This document shows, one piece after another, positions 1 through 8,829 of a stretch of 64,000 nt of DNA. A program made the translations under genes and the position numbers. A model generated the notes under the pieces. That model did no database searches. It was not told the origin of the DNA and was given only the letters and a program-made list of their open reading frames with translations. Numbering within the stretch: position 1 is the stretch's first letter; each line of letters opens with the position of its first letter. Source of the stretch: UBA1723 sp045629285. GTDB lineage: Bacteria > Bacteroidota > Bacteroidia > Bacteroidales > Paludibacteraceae. The stretch covers positions 16,103-80,102 of the forward strand of contig JAZQQY010000062.1 in assembly GCA_045629285.1 (NCBI GenBank), given 5' to 3'.

Positions 1-3000
1 GCTTGGAGCTCTACCTTGGCAGATGCTCGTGAGATCTATACTTTCCAAAAGTTTTCGGAAGAGGGCAAGGCTCTTAAAAAGGATTTTGCCAATCTCAAGG
101 ATGCTATTCTCAAAGGTGATTCCAAAGAAATCACCCAGCAGTATAATGACCTAAAGGGTAAACTGGATAAGATCACTGATACTTTTGAAGAGTATTATAA
201 GAAGAAAGGTGACGACAATGCGTTCAATGATATAAAAGAGAACATTGTAAAAAAGTATGAGAACCTTAAGTCGTCTACTGAGAATCTTGTCGAGAAAGCA
301 AATGCTCTTTACGATAATGGAGCATCTTTCAATATGCCTGTCGGTTTTGAAGCTGAGTTTGGAAGTGTCTATGTACGTTTGCAGCTTTCTGATATGGAGT
401 TTAATCGCTCTAATAATGGAAGTAAAGGATATACGAAGGCTATTGCCACTGCCTCTATCACATTGCCGTTTGTTCCAAAGCAGGAAGATGAATCTAGAAA
501 TGTTGAGTTTAGGGGCGACGTTTTCTTCAAGAAGTCGGAACCTGATCAGACTTCACGAATATATCTTGGAGAGTCATTAACGCTTCCAATTATCAAGAAC
601 AAGGTAAATCTTGTTTTGTTCGGTGAGGATGCAGGACAGTTTATCAATAACGGAGATAACACCAATGGCTGTCCTTTGCACTTGGATCAAAAGTCGTATA
701 TAGAATTCAACTGTAATGAGATTACAGATGTTGTCCTAGTCGGATATTTTGATTTCTCAGGTGCGGAGAAGGGAGCTAAGTCGAATTTCTTGATTGCAAC
801 GAATGAAAAAGGTAGTGAAGATCATCCGGAGAAACATGTGTTCTCTCCTTTCTACATGGAAGGAAAGGGTGGTGTGTCATCAAGATTGTGCTTCAATACA
901 CCATTCAAGGTAAAAGGTCTTGGTGATTTCGTGTTTAAGGTTGAGGAGGGTGTTGTCGACTTCAGTGATCTTCAGAATCCACCGAATTTTACTATTCCTT
1001 CTTATTGGACTTCACCACTGGTCAAAGAGGCGTGGATGGGATTCTATTTGAAGCAGCTTAAGATTTTGTTTCCTAAAGAGTTCTTCCTTAATAAGAAGTC
1101 CGAGAGTCGTACAGCAGTCGGTGTAAAGGACATGTATATCGATGACTATGGCTTTTCTGGAGAAGCTTATATCAAAGATCTAGTCGACAAAGATTATGGA
1201 AATGGTGGTGCTAACATCTCAGTCAATGAGATTAGTGCAAAATTCTTGCAGGGTGATTTCGTAGGTGGAAAAATTGCAGGTAGTGTGTCTTTCCCGTTCT
1301 TGACAAAATTCAAGGATTCTCCTGAAAAGGATAAGGCAGATCTAGAGAAAGAGAGTGGAGACGAAAAGGCAATACTTGAGAAAAAGGATAAGGAGAAGAA
1401 TATCCTAAAACTTGAGTACTCTGCCGATGTCGCTTATATAGAAAAAATAAAGAAGGAGACGCCGACCGAGGGTGAGGATGGTGAAGCTACGACAGAAACT
1501 CCTACAGATGGTTCTGAAAACAGCGATGAGGAAGGTGAGGAAACGAAGGAGGAGCCAGAGAAGTATTATGCTTATAGCGCTAAAGTTAAAATAGGTCAGG
1601 ACCAGAAGTATAGAGTGCCATTCACTTCAGTAGCTTATATTACAGTTAAGAATGGAGCTGGACTGTCTATTACTAATGATGAAAAGACAATTCAAGAGGC
1701 ACAGAAAGCGTATGGCGAGGAAGACGAGGATCTTAAGAATATGCTGTTTGTCTTCACAATGAACGGAGAATTAGGTGTTAGTTCGCCTAAGTCAATCTCT
1801 AAGGGAAGCAACAAACTTGGCTTCGATCTTGAGTTTAAGAATATTCCATTCGAAGGATTACGTTTCTGTAATATCGGACATCCGGTTGATATCGACCATA
1901 TAGCTTTGAATGGTAAGGTCGGTGCCAAAATTCTGGGAATGTCTCTTGCCATCACAAAACTTGAGTACAAGAACAATCGCTTGATTAATAGTAAAGAAGA
2001 TAATCTTCAAGGAAGTGTCCATTATGGAAATATGACCGACCCTAAATATAAGATGTGGGAAGGTGATCTTGGTATGGATGCCAGAGTTGAGCTTGTTGGT
2101 GGCGTAGGTGGTATCGGTGCTAGCCTAGGCTCATTGTTCCATGTTGTCACGAAGTGGTTTGAAGGAGATGGAAGCACCGACGATGATCCAATATATAACA
2201 GCCATAAGTGGGTTTACGACGGCTTCCGAATCGGAAAGATCGGTTTGAATGCAGACTATAGTGCGTTTAAGCTAAATGGAGAACTTGATATCTTCAAGGA
2301 TGACGAAGTGTTCGGTAACGGATTCCGTGGTACTGTCGACATGAAGATTGATCCTATCGGCTTGGGAATCGGAGCTCAGGTTTGCTTCGGTAAGACAAAT
2401 TATGGAAATGGCGAAAACAAATACAATTATTGGTTTACACGTGCTACAGCGGAGATGGCAAGTACACACATCCTACTGTTCCCTCCTGCTGTATTCTTGA
2501 ACTCTGTGACTGGTGGCGTTTATAGCAAGATGAATCCAAACAGAACTGTGGAAAAAGCAAATCGTTTTGTTGTCTCTGATGTTAGAAACTATAAACCGGA
2601 TCCAACCATAGAATTTGGTTTTATCGCAGGTATCGGCATATATGTTGGATCTGACAACCTTGCCCAGGCTAAGGCAGAGATGGAGTTGACATTCTCAAAG
2701 AGTTTGGCATTGGATCAGATCAGAATAGGTGGTGAGTTCTCTATGATAGCTCCGAAGTCTGCGAAGTTCAAGGTTCCTAACTTTGAAGAAAAACTGTCGA
2801 AGTTGAATAAAAATATGGAAGATGGAGCCGTCTTGTCTGATTTGTCGTTGTTCAACAACTTGACATCGACAAAGAAGGACGACAGCGAGAAAGATGAAGA
2901 GGTCAAGGCGGATTCCAAGGGTACTATCTCAGGTTGGGTCAATATGCAGTATGTCCGTCAGACTAAGAAGTTCCTGATGAATTCAGGTTTGAAAGCTGAC

Positions 3001-3681
3001 CTTTGGGGTGTTATCACTGGTGAGGCATACTTTGATTTCTATTCCGAGCCAGGCAAATGGAACATGTCTTTAGGTACATACGACAGACCAAATATTTTGA
3101 GGTTCATGAATTTTGCCAAGTGTAGGTCATACTTTGAGATGGGACACCTTTCTCGCTACTTCTATCCGCCGTTGTCAGTTGAGGCTGCAAAACAGTTCGG
3201 ATATACGGGTGAGGATTATTCTGATAAGGCGGATAATTTGAAGAACGGTAAGGGATTTGCATTTGCTTTGGACATGGATGCAGGACTTGATATAGAACCT
3301 TTGAATTGTGTCTATCTTAACCTTTATCTGAATGGCGGTACAGATTTGTTGATTGCTGAGCGACCATATTTCTATGATAAGAAATGTAGAACTTGGAGAG
3401 CTTCCGGTGATGTCTACGGATCTATCGGTGTGAAGTTCGGTGCAATTATTGATATCGGACCTATCGAGGAGAAAATTAAGATATTCCACGGTTCCGCATT
3501 CCTAGGCTTGCAGGGTGAACTGCCTGCTCCTGCGTATGGAAAAGGATTGGCTAAATTCAACGCTTCCTTCGGTAACGGATGGTTTGATGTAGACAAATCA
3601 TATAGAGTGTCGTTTGGTAAAAGACCAGGTAGCTGCGACAATTTGGATAACGTTAAAGAGATGTATGATGAGACTAAATAA
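1..3681 (+). CDS. Large beta-rich hypothetical protein, 5' end missing
   Basis: The frame is open to the left edge, so the true start lies outside the window and at least 1,226 residues of the C-terminal part are seen. I do not recognise the family. The first ~95 visible residues are charged and probably helical or coiled. The rest is rich in alternating hydrophobic, Gly and aromatic residues, as in long beta-strand repeats. An acidic Glu/Lys/Thr-rich linker lies at about residues 430-520 and a second charged loop at about 945-960. No transmembrane segment or type IX tail is visible; the end is polar (ending DETK). Its stop overlaps the start of the next gene, a fibronectin type III protein, so the two are probably translated together and may form one envelope or surface assembly. 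That role is inference from the gene pairing only. Confidence 0.7.
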   Translation, partial: AWSSTLADAREIYTFQKFSEEGKALKKDFANLKDAILKGDSKEITQQYNDLKGKLDKITDTFEEYYKKKGDDNAFNDIKENIVKKYENLKSSTENLVEKANALYDNGASFNMPVGFEAEFGSVYVRLQLSDMEFNRSNNGSKGYTKAIATASITLPFVPKQEDESRNVEFRGDVFFKKSEPDQTSRIYLGESLTLPIIKNKVNLVLFGEDAGQFINNGDNTNGCPLHLDQKSYIEFNCNEITDVVLVGYFDFSGAEKGAKSNFLIATNEKGSEDHPEKHVFSPFYMEGKGGVSSRLCFNTPFKVKGLGDFVFKVEEGVVDFSDLQNPPNFTIPSYWTSPLVKEAWMGFYLKQLKILFPKEFFLNKKSESRTAVGVKDMYIDDYGFSGEAYIKDLVDKDYGNGGANISVNEISAKFLQGDFVGGKIAGSVSFPFLTKFKDSPEKDKADLEKESGDEKAILEKKDKEKNILKLEYSADVAYIEKIKKETPTEGEDGEATTETPTDGSENSDEEGEETKEEPEKYYAYSAKVKIGQDQKYRVPFTSVAYITVKNGAGLSITNDEKTIQEAQKAYGEEDEDLKNMLFVFTMNGELGVSSPKSISKGSNKLGFDLEFKNIPFEGLRFCNIGHPVDIDHIALNGKVGAKILGMSLAITKLEYKNNRLINSKEDNLQGSVHYGNMTDPKYKMWEGDLGMDARVELVGGVGGIGASLGSLFHVVTKWFEGDGSTDDDPIYNSHKWVYDGFRIGKIGLNADYSAFKLNGELDIFKDDEVFGNGFRGTVDMKIDPIGLGIGAQVCFGKTNYGNGENKYNYWFTRATAEMASTHILLFPPAVFLNSVTGGVYSKMNPNRTVEKANRFVVSDVRNYKPDPTIEFGFIAGIGIYVGSDNLAQAKAEMELTFSKSLALDQIRIGGEFSMIAPKSAKFKVPNFEEKLSKLNKNMEDGAVLSDLSLFNNLTSTKKDDSEKDEEVKADSKGTISGWVNMQYVRQTKKFLMNSGLKADLWGVITGEAYFDFYSEPGKWNMSLGTYDRPNILRFMNFAKCRSYFEMGHLSRYFYPPLSVEAAKQFGYTGEDYSDKADNLKNGKGFAFALDMDAGLDIEPLNCVYLNLYLNGGTDLLIAERPYFYDKKCRTWRASGDVYGSIGVKFGAIIDIGPIEEKIKIFHGSAFLGLQGELPAPAYGKGLAKFNASFGNGWFDVDKSYRVSFGKRPGSCDNLDNVKEMYDETK

Positions 3682-5734
3682 ATATAGATATTCAGTTTTG
3701 ACGTTGCTTTTGTTTATGGTGACGTCTCTATTCTCACAGACCAAGTCGGACATAGCGGTCAGAGCATTTTATTACAACAAGTGTGTTTTCCTTCGTTGGA
3801 AGGTCAATGATACCAAAGCATATCTAAAATGTTCAAAGGATGGCTTTGTTGTGGATCGACGTGAGGCAGGTGAACCATGGCAACCTATGGGGCAAATCAG
3901 AGTCGGTTCGTATGAGGAGGTAGATAATTATAGTGCCCGCAACAAAAACGGTGCTTTGCTTAAACTGATGCTCTATAAGGATGAGTATATGCAGCAGTTG
4001 ATTGAAGAGAATCCTACAATCAACAGAGATTCTTTACGAAGAAAGTTTGAGAAGCAGACAAAAGGCAATGATGACCAGTTGTATGAATTCCTGCTTCTTG
4101 GAGCCGAATTCAGTATCGACGTCGCTAAGTTTGCTGCTCTAAACTACATGGACGACCATGTGTTGACTCAGCAGAATTATGAATACCGTGTGCGCCCGGC
4201 CGATTCTAAACTCAAGTATTCGAGTGAGGTCGTGAAGGTATCTACTGCCAAAAACTATCCGATTCCACAGATGAGTAAACTGTCTGTGAAGAGAACTCGT
4301 GAGAATCTGATTTTCCGTTGGTCTATCACTGGAGAGATGAAAGAAGGTTTTTCCGGATATGAGTTGGAACGTAGTGTTGATGGACGACGTTTTGAGCTGG
4401 TCAATGATGTGCCTATCGTTCATTTGGTATCCAATCAAAGCACACAGGATACTTGTATTTACACAGATTCACTTCCAAAGTGCGGTAGAACATACTACTA
4501 TCGTGTACGAGGATTCAGTAAGTTCGGTTTGAATGGTCCATACAGTAATATTGTCACAGAACGTTGTGAGGATGATCTTACTGTGTTCCCTAAGATTGAG
4601 TCTGTAGTGTTTAATAAAAATGGAGAGGCTGAGATTAAGTGGGTCGCTGAAAATCCTGAGAAACAGAAAATTGCAGGATTTGAAGTACAACGTGCTACCG
4701 ATATCAATTCAGAGAAGACTGGTTTCACATCTCTGACCAAACGTTTGCCTGTAACGACCACCTCTTATGTCGACAAGACCCCGTTTAAGGATAATTTCTA
4801 TAGAGTCGTCGCCTTTGGTGAAGGAAATCAGAGCAATTACGGAAATATCGTTTATGCTCATGCTCATGATACGCTGCCTCCGTCGATTCCGACTGGCCTT
4901 AAAGGAATTATCGACTCGGCTGGAGTGCTGTCTTTGACGTGGAATGATAATCCCGAAGCTGATATCAGAGGTTATAAAGTCTTTTTTGCCAACGACTCTA
5001 ATGATGTCTTTGTCTCTGCATGCGACACGTTACTGAAGAAACCTAGTTATAGTGATACTTTATATTTGGGTTCACTTACTAATGAAATCTATTATAAGGT
5101 CATTGCCGTAGGTGACAACTATGGACAGAGTACCATGTCTCCGGCAATTAAGGTCATGAAACCCGATACGATCGCACCGTCTCCGGCTGTGTTCAAAAAT
5201 GTAATGCAGGATTCTACCGGTGCGATAATTGTGGAGTGGTATGACAGTCCAAGCAATGATGTCGTTAAAACAGTCGTTTTGAGATATCGTGAAAAGCATG
5301 TCGGTTGGGATACATTAGGCATTTGGTCCGGTGATTCTACAAGTATGATGTTGAAAGATACTGCTGATTTTATCGGAGAACATGTGATATATAAGATTGT
5401 CGTTTCAGATGAGGTCGGTAATCAAAGTGTCTCTCAGGAATATATTGTCAAGTCTAAATATGTAAAACCTCATTGTTTTAAGGATTTTCACGTTACTGTC
5501 GACAAAAATCTTGGTGAAATCGAGCTACATTGGTCGAAATGCGGATGTGATGTGTTTATGACACGTATCTATAGAATCGACGACGGAGTACAGCGTCTTC
5601 TTGTCACTTTGGAAGGACAGGAGACAGGATACATAGATTCTAAGATAGCAATCGGACATACGTACCAATATCTGTTGCTGCCTGTTACAGAGAAGATGAG
5701 TCAGGTGGAGAAGTCGGAAGTGATAGATTTCTAA
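3668..5734 (+). CDS. Exported fibronectin type III repeat protein
   Basis: About 688 residues. I chose the ATG at 3668 (or the adjacent ATG at 3665), because a signal peptide follows at once: MRLNKY, a hydrophobic stretch, then LFSQ as a likely cleavage region. Upstream in-frame residues overlap the previous gene and look non-native. After an N-terminal domain of about 200 residues come three to five fibronectin type III-like units, recognisable by repeated W-x-x-N/S-P patterns, Y-x-V/Y-R-V motifs (YYYRVRGF, FYRVVAFG, YYKVIAVG) and linkers such as DTLPPSIPTGL and PDTIAPSP. Such repeats usually mediate protein or polysaccharide contacts outside the cell. The start overlaps the stop of the large upstream gene, so the pair is probably one operon. 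No sorting tail is visible at the C-terminus. Confidence 0.8.
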   Translation: MRLNKYRYSVLTLLLFMVTSLFSQTKSDIAVRAFYYNKCVFLRWKVNDTKAYLKCSKDGFVVDRREAGEPWQPMGQIRVGSYEEVDNYSARNKNGALLKLMLYKDEYMQQLIEENPTINRDSLRRKFEKQTKGNDDQLYEFLLLGAEFSIDVAKFAALNYMDDHVLTQQNYEYRVRPADSKLKYSSEVVKVSTAKNYPIPQMSKLSVKRTRENLIFRWSITGEMKEGFSGYELERSVDGRRFELVNDVPIVHLVSNQSTQDTCIYTDSLPKCGRTYYYRVRGFSKFGLNGPYSNIVTERCEDDLTVFPKIESVVFNKNGEAEIKWVAENPEKQKIAGFEVQRATDINSEKTGFTSLTKRLPVTTTSYVDKTPFKDNFYRVVAFGEGNQSNYGNIVYAHAHDTLPPSIPTGLKGIIDSAGVLSLTWNDNPEADIRGYKVFFANDSNDVFVSACDTLLKKPSYSDTLYLGSLTNEIYYKVIAVGDNYGQSTMSPAIKVMKPDTIAPSPAVFKNVMQDSTGAIIVEWYDSPSNDVVKTVVLRYREKHVGWDTLGIWSGDSTSMMLKDTADFIGEHVIYKIVVSDEVGNQSVSQEYIVKSKYVKPHCFKDFHVTVDKNLGEIELHWSKCGCDVFMTRIYRIDDGVQRLLVTLEGQETGYIDSKIAIGHTYQYLLLPVTEKMSQVEKSEVIDF

Positions 5735-5776
5735 TCAAATCTGATTTCTGCATTATGAATTACAAGAAAATCTAAG

Positions 5777-5784
5777 TATATTTG
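5777..5784 (+). promoter_or_regulatory. Probable clpC promoter -7 box
   Basis: TATATTTG matches the Bacteroidetes -7 consensus TAnnTTTG and lies 22 bases before the clpC ATG, after the stop of the upstream operon. The -33 box is weak (TTA at about 5753). Confidence 0.55.
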
Positions 5785-5806
5785 CAATTCAAACTTGAGA
5801 ACTTAA

Positions 5807-8419
5807 ATGCAACAGGACAATTTTTTTAATAATAAGGTTACTAAGCGAGTAAAAGACGTAATTATATATAGTAAGGAGGAGGCTGCCCGTTTGGGAAATG
5901 ACAGCATCGCTCCCGAGCATGTGTTATTGGGTATTTTCCGCGACGGTGAAGGTCCGGCCATGGCGGCTTTTGAGGAGTTGAACGTGGATCCGCGCATTAT
6001 CCGTCAGAAGATTGAGGATGTTATTCGCAAGGATAACAATGATCCTTTCTTGGATGAGGATATACCAATGTTGAAATCCACTGAACGTCTTCTTTTCCTT
6101 ATGGAGATTGAGCGACGTCAGTTCCGTACTATAGAACAGTCTGATACAGATATCCTTCTTTTGGCTATCCTTCGTGAGGATTCTAATCTCGCTTCTGAGG
6201 TGTTGATCTCGGAAGGTGTCACGTATGATAAGATGCTTGCTATCTCACACAAGATGTGGGATAAGGAAGAGCAGTACGCAGAAGAGGAAGAGGGTGGCCT
6301 TGATACTATCGAACCAATTGATTTGAATATCAACGATGGTATTCAGGACGACGAAGAGGATGAAGAGGACGATATGGATAAAGATGATGATGCGAATTCA
6401 ATAATGTCAAAACAGACTACCGCATCAAAACAGACAACATCATCGTCGAATTCTGCAATGCCATACCTTGAGAAGTATGCACGCAATCTTTCTCGTGAGG
6501 CTGCAAACGGCAATATCGCAGAAATAGTCGGCAGAAAAAGAGAGATTGAGCGTTTGTCGCAGATTCTTAGCCGAAAGAAGAAGAACAATGCTGTGTTGAT
6601 CGGTCAGCCAGGTGTCGGTAAAACTTCCATTGTCGACGGATTGGCTCTGGATATCGTTAACAAACGTGCCCCGCATATCCTTCTTGATAAGGTCCTTTAT
6701 GCTCTTGACATGGGTGCTCTTGTCGCTGGAACTAAATATCGTGGACAGTTTGAGGAGCGTTTGAAGGCAATCCTTTCTGAGGTTGCAGGAAATAAGAATG
6801 TGATCGTATTCATTGATGAGATCCACACAATGATCGGTGCCGGTTCTGCTCCTGGTACTTTGGATGCTGCAAACATGTTGAAGCCAGCTTTGGCACGTGG
6901 TGAATTCCAGTGTATCGGAACAACGACAATCAAGGAGTATCGTCAGTATTTCGAGAAAGATGGAGCATTGGATCGCCGTTTCCAGCGTGTTCTTGTCGAC
7001 CCTACAACAGAAGAGGAAACTCTTGAGATCCTTAACAACAGCAAGGCTGCCTACGAGGAACACCACATGGTGAAATATACCGAAGAGGCTATCAACGCTT
7101 GTGTTAAACTTACTGGCAGATACATCGGCGACCGTATGTTCCCGGACAAGGCTATCGATGCAATGGATGAAGCTGGTGCTGCTACTCATATCGTTAACGT
7201 GGAGGTGCCGTCTGTGGTGGTTGATATCGAGGCTGAGTTGAAGACACTTGAAGATGAGAAAATGAACGCAGTGAAGAAGCAGAACTATGAGTTGGCTACT
7301 GAGTTGCGTGACAAGATAAAGGCGTTGACTGTACAGTTGAATGCCGAAAAAAAGAAATGGACGGATGAGATGAAGTCCAACCGCCGTGTCGTTACTGAGG
7401 ATGATGTGATGCGCGTCGTAGCTACGATGACTGGAATTCCTATCACTCGTATCGCTAAGGATGAGAGTCAGAGATTGGTCGAGATGCCTAACGTGTTGAA
7501 GGGAAAGGTTATCGGTCAGGACGACGCTGTAGCTAAGGTAGTGAAGGCTATCCGTCGTAACAAGATAGGTCTTGGTGATCCAAACCGTCCGATCGGCACA
7601 TTCCTGTTCCTTGGTCCAACCGGTGTCGGTAAGACATATCTGGCTAAGATGTTGGCAAAGGAGATGTTCGACGGTGATGAATCTCTAATACGTATCGACA
7701 TGAGTGAGTACATGGAGAAACATGCTGTTTCACGTTTGATCGGAGCTCCTCCCGGATATGTAGGACATGAGGATGGTGGTCAGTTGACTGAGAAGGTCCG
7801 TACAAAACCATATTCAATCGTGCTCCTTGACGAGATTGAGAAGGCTCACGCAGATGTCTACAATATTCTTCTACAGGTGATGGATGAAGGATGTTTGACA
7901 GACAGTCAGGGTAGAAAAGTAGACTTCAAGAATACTGTGATCATCATGACAAGTAACGTCGGCTCACGTCAGTTGAAGGAGTTCGGACGTGGTATCGGAT
8001 TCTCAATGCAGACCGAGGTAAGCAAGGCCGTGGCAGATGATGTCGTTCGCAAGCAGTTGAACAAGACGTTCACTCCTGAGTTCTTGAACCGTATCGACGA
8101 GATCGTAAGTTTCTCTCCACTTGAGAAGGATTCTATAACAAAGATCATTGAGCTTGAAATCAATCCTATCCGTGAGAGAATCGGTAAACTTGGAATGAAG
8201 TTGACAATCTCCGATGATGCTATGGATTATATGGTTTCAAAGAGCTACGATCCTGTGTATGGAGCAAGACCATTGCGTCGTACATTGCAGACTTGTGTCG
8301 AGGATGCTGTTGCCGAGGTGATTTTGGAGAACGGAATCGACAAGAAATATGAAATCGTGATTGAGGCTAATGAAGATAAAACTTCAACAAAGCCATCATT
8401 CAAATTAATAGAGGACTAA
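5807..8419 (+). CDS. clpC: ClpC-type AAA+ unfoldase (Clp protease ATPase)
   Basis: 870 residues. The order is a double Clp-N repeat (about 5-145), an acidic Asp/Glu-rich insert with a Gln/Thr/Ser tract (about 160-220), a first AAA+ domain (Walker A GQPGVGKT at about 266, Walker B VIVFIDEIHT at about 332), a UVR-like helical pair (about 480-515), and a second AAA+ domain (Walker A GPTGVGKT at about 603). The UVR-like linker and the absence of a long ClpB middle domain mark it as ClpC rather than ClpB. An IGF tripeptide at about residue 729 fits the loop that docks ClpC/ClpA/ClpX onto ClpP. It unfolds cytoplasmic substrates for ClpP degradation. Full length. A small PspC-domain gene follows after 17 bases. 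Confidence 0.95.
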   Translation: MQQDNFFNNKVTKRVKDVIIYSKEEAARLGNDSIAPEHVLLGIFRDGEGPAMAAFEELNVDPRIIRQKIEDVIRKDNNDPFLDEDIPMLKSTERLLFLMEIERRQFRTIEQSDTDILLLAILREDSNLASEVLISEGVTYDKMLAISHKMWDKEEQYAEEEEGGLDTIEPIDLNINDGIQDDEEDEEDDMDKDDDANSIMSKQTTASKQTTSSSNSAMPYLEKYARNLSREAANGNIAEIVGRKREIERLSQILSRKKKNNAVLIGQPGVGKTSIVDGLALDIVNKRAPHILLDKVLYALDMGALVAGTKYRGQFEERLKAILSEVAGNKNVIVFIDEIHTMIGAGSAPGTLDAANMLKPALARGEFQCIGTTTIKEYRQYFEKDGALDRRFQRVLVDPTTEEETLEILNNSKAAYEEHHMVKYTEEAINACVKLTGRYIGDRMFPDKAIDAMDEAGAATHIVNVEVPSVVVDIEAELKTLEDEKMNAVKKQNYELATELRDKIKALTVQLNAEKKKWTDEMKSNRRVVTEDDVMRVVATMTGIPITRIAKDESQRLVEMPNVLKGKVIGQDDAVAKVVKAIRRNKIGLGDPNRPIGTFLFLGPTGVGKTYLAKMLAKEMFDGDESLIRIDMSEYMEKHAVSRLIGAPPGYVGHEDGGQLTEKVRTKPYSIVLLDEIEKAHADVYNILLQVMDEGCLTDSQGRKVDFKNTVIIMTSNVGSRQLKEFGRGIGFSMQTEVSKAVADDVVRKQLNKTFTPEFLNRIDEIVSFSPLEKDSITKIIELEINPIRERIGKLGMKLTISDDAMDYMVSKSYDPVYGARPLRRTLQTCVEDAVAEVILENGIDKKYEIVIEANEDKTSTKPSFKLIED

Positions 8420-8436
8420 TTTAAAACTTTAGAATT

Positions 8437-8619
8437 ATGAGTAAGAAATTGCAACTTTCAAACAACAAGGTATTGACTGGTACTATCGGTGGTTTGGCTG
8501 AGTACATAGACATGGATCCAAAGATGTTGCGCATTATCTTCTGTATTTGTGTAATCTTCGGTGGATTGAGCCTTTGGGTTTACATCATTGCTTGGGTAAT
8601 CATGATGATGAACAAGTAA
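8437..8619 (+). CDS. Small PspC-domain membrane protein
   Basis: 60 residues. The N-terminal half (KLQLSNNKVLTGTIGGLAEY and the following DMDPKMLRIIF) is the PspC signature; the C-terminal half is one hydrophobic segment ending WVIMMMNK. PspC-domain proteins sit in the inner membrane and are linked to envelope stress in other bacteria. This stand-alone short form is common in Bacteroidetes and its role there is not settled. It lies 17 bases after clpC and is probably co-transcribed, tying a membrane stress sensor-like protein to a protein quality control gene. Confidence 0.9.
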   Translation: MSKKLQLSNNKVLTGTIGGLAEYIDMDPKMLRIIFCICVIFGGLSLWVYIIAWVIMMMNK

Positions 8620-8683
8620 TTGACGTTCTGCAGAATTATTAATTTAATATGATGACGGGATAGTTCCGTCTCAAAAACAAAAT

Positions 8684-8712
8684 GGGTTATATCGTCTGTG
8701 GCGGTATAACCC
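8684..8712 (+). terminator. Hairpin after clpC-pspC, possible terminator
   Basis: GGGTTATATCG (8684-8694) pairs with CGGTATAACCC (8702-8712), with one G-T wobble and a 7-base loop. A smaller hairpin GACGG/CCGTC (8654-8670) precedes it. No T-run follows, so termination is likely but not certain. The gene-free stretch 8620-8829 otherwise holds only a uvrB promoter-like TACTTTTG at 8788-8795. Confidence 0.5.
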
Positions 8713-8829
8713 TAACATTTGAATTAGAGGTAATATAAAATTGCCGAATTGTTAAAAGGTAGACTTCGTTTTGGCATACCTGCAGTCTACTTTTGCATAC
8801 ATATTTGGCTTCCGTTATAGATTGACGCT

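Noticed and set aside
6440..7189. 249-residue frame antisense to clpC
   Set aside because: Shadow of a conserved coding gene; no promoter or domain.
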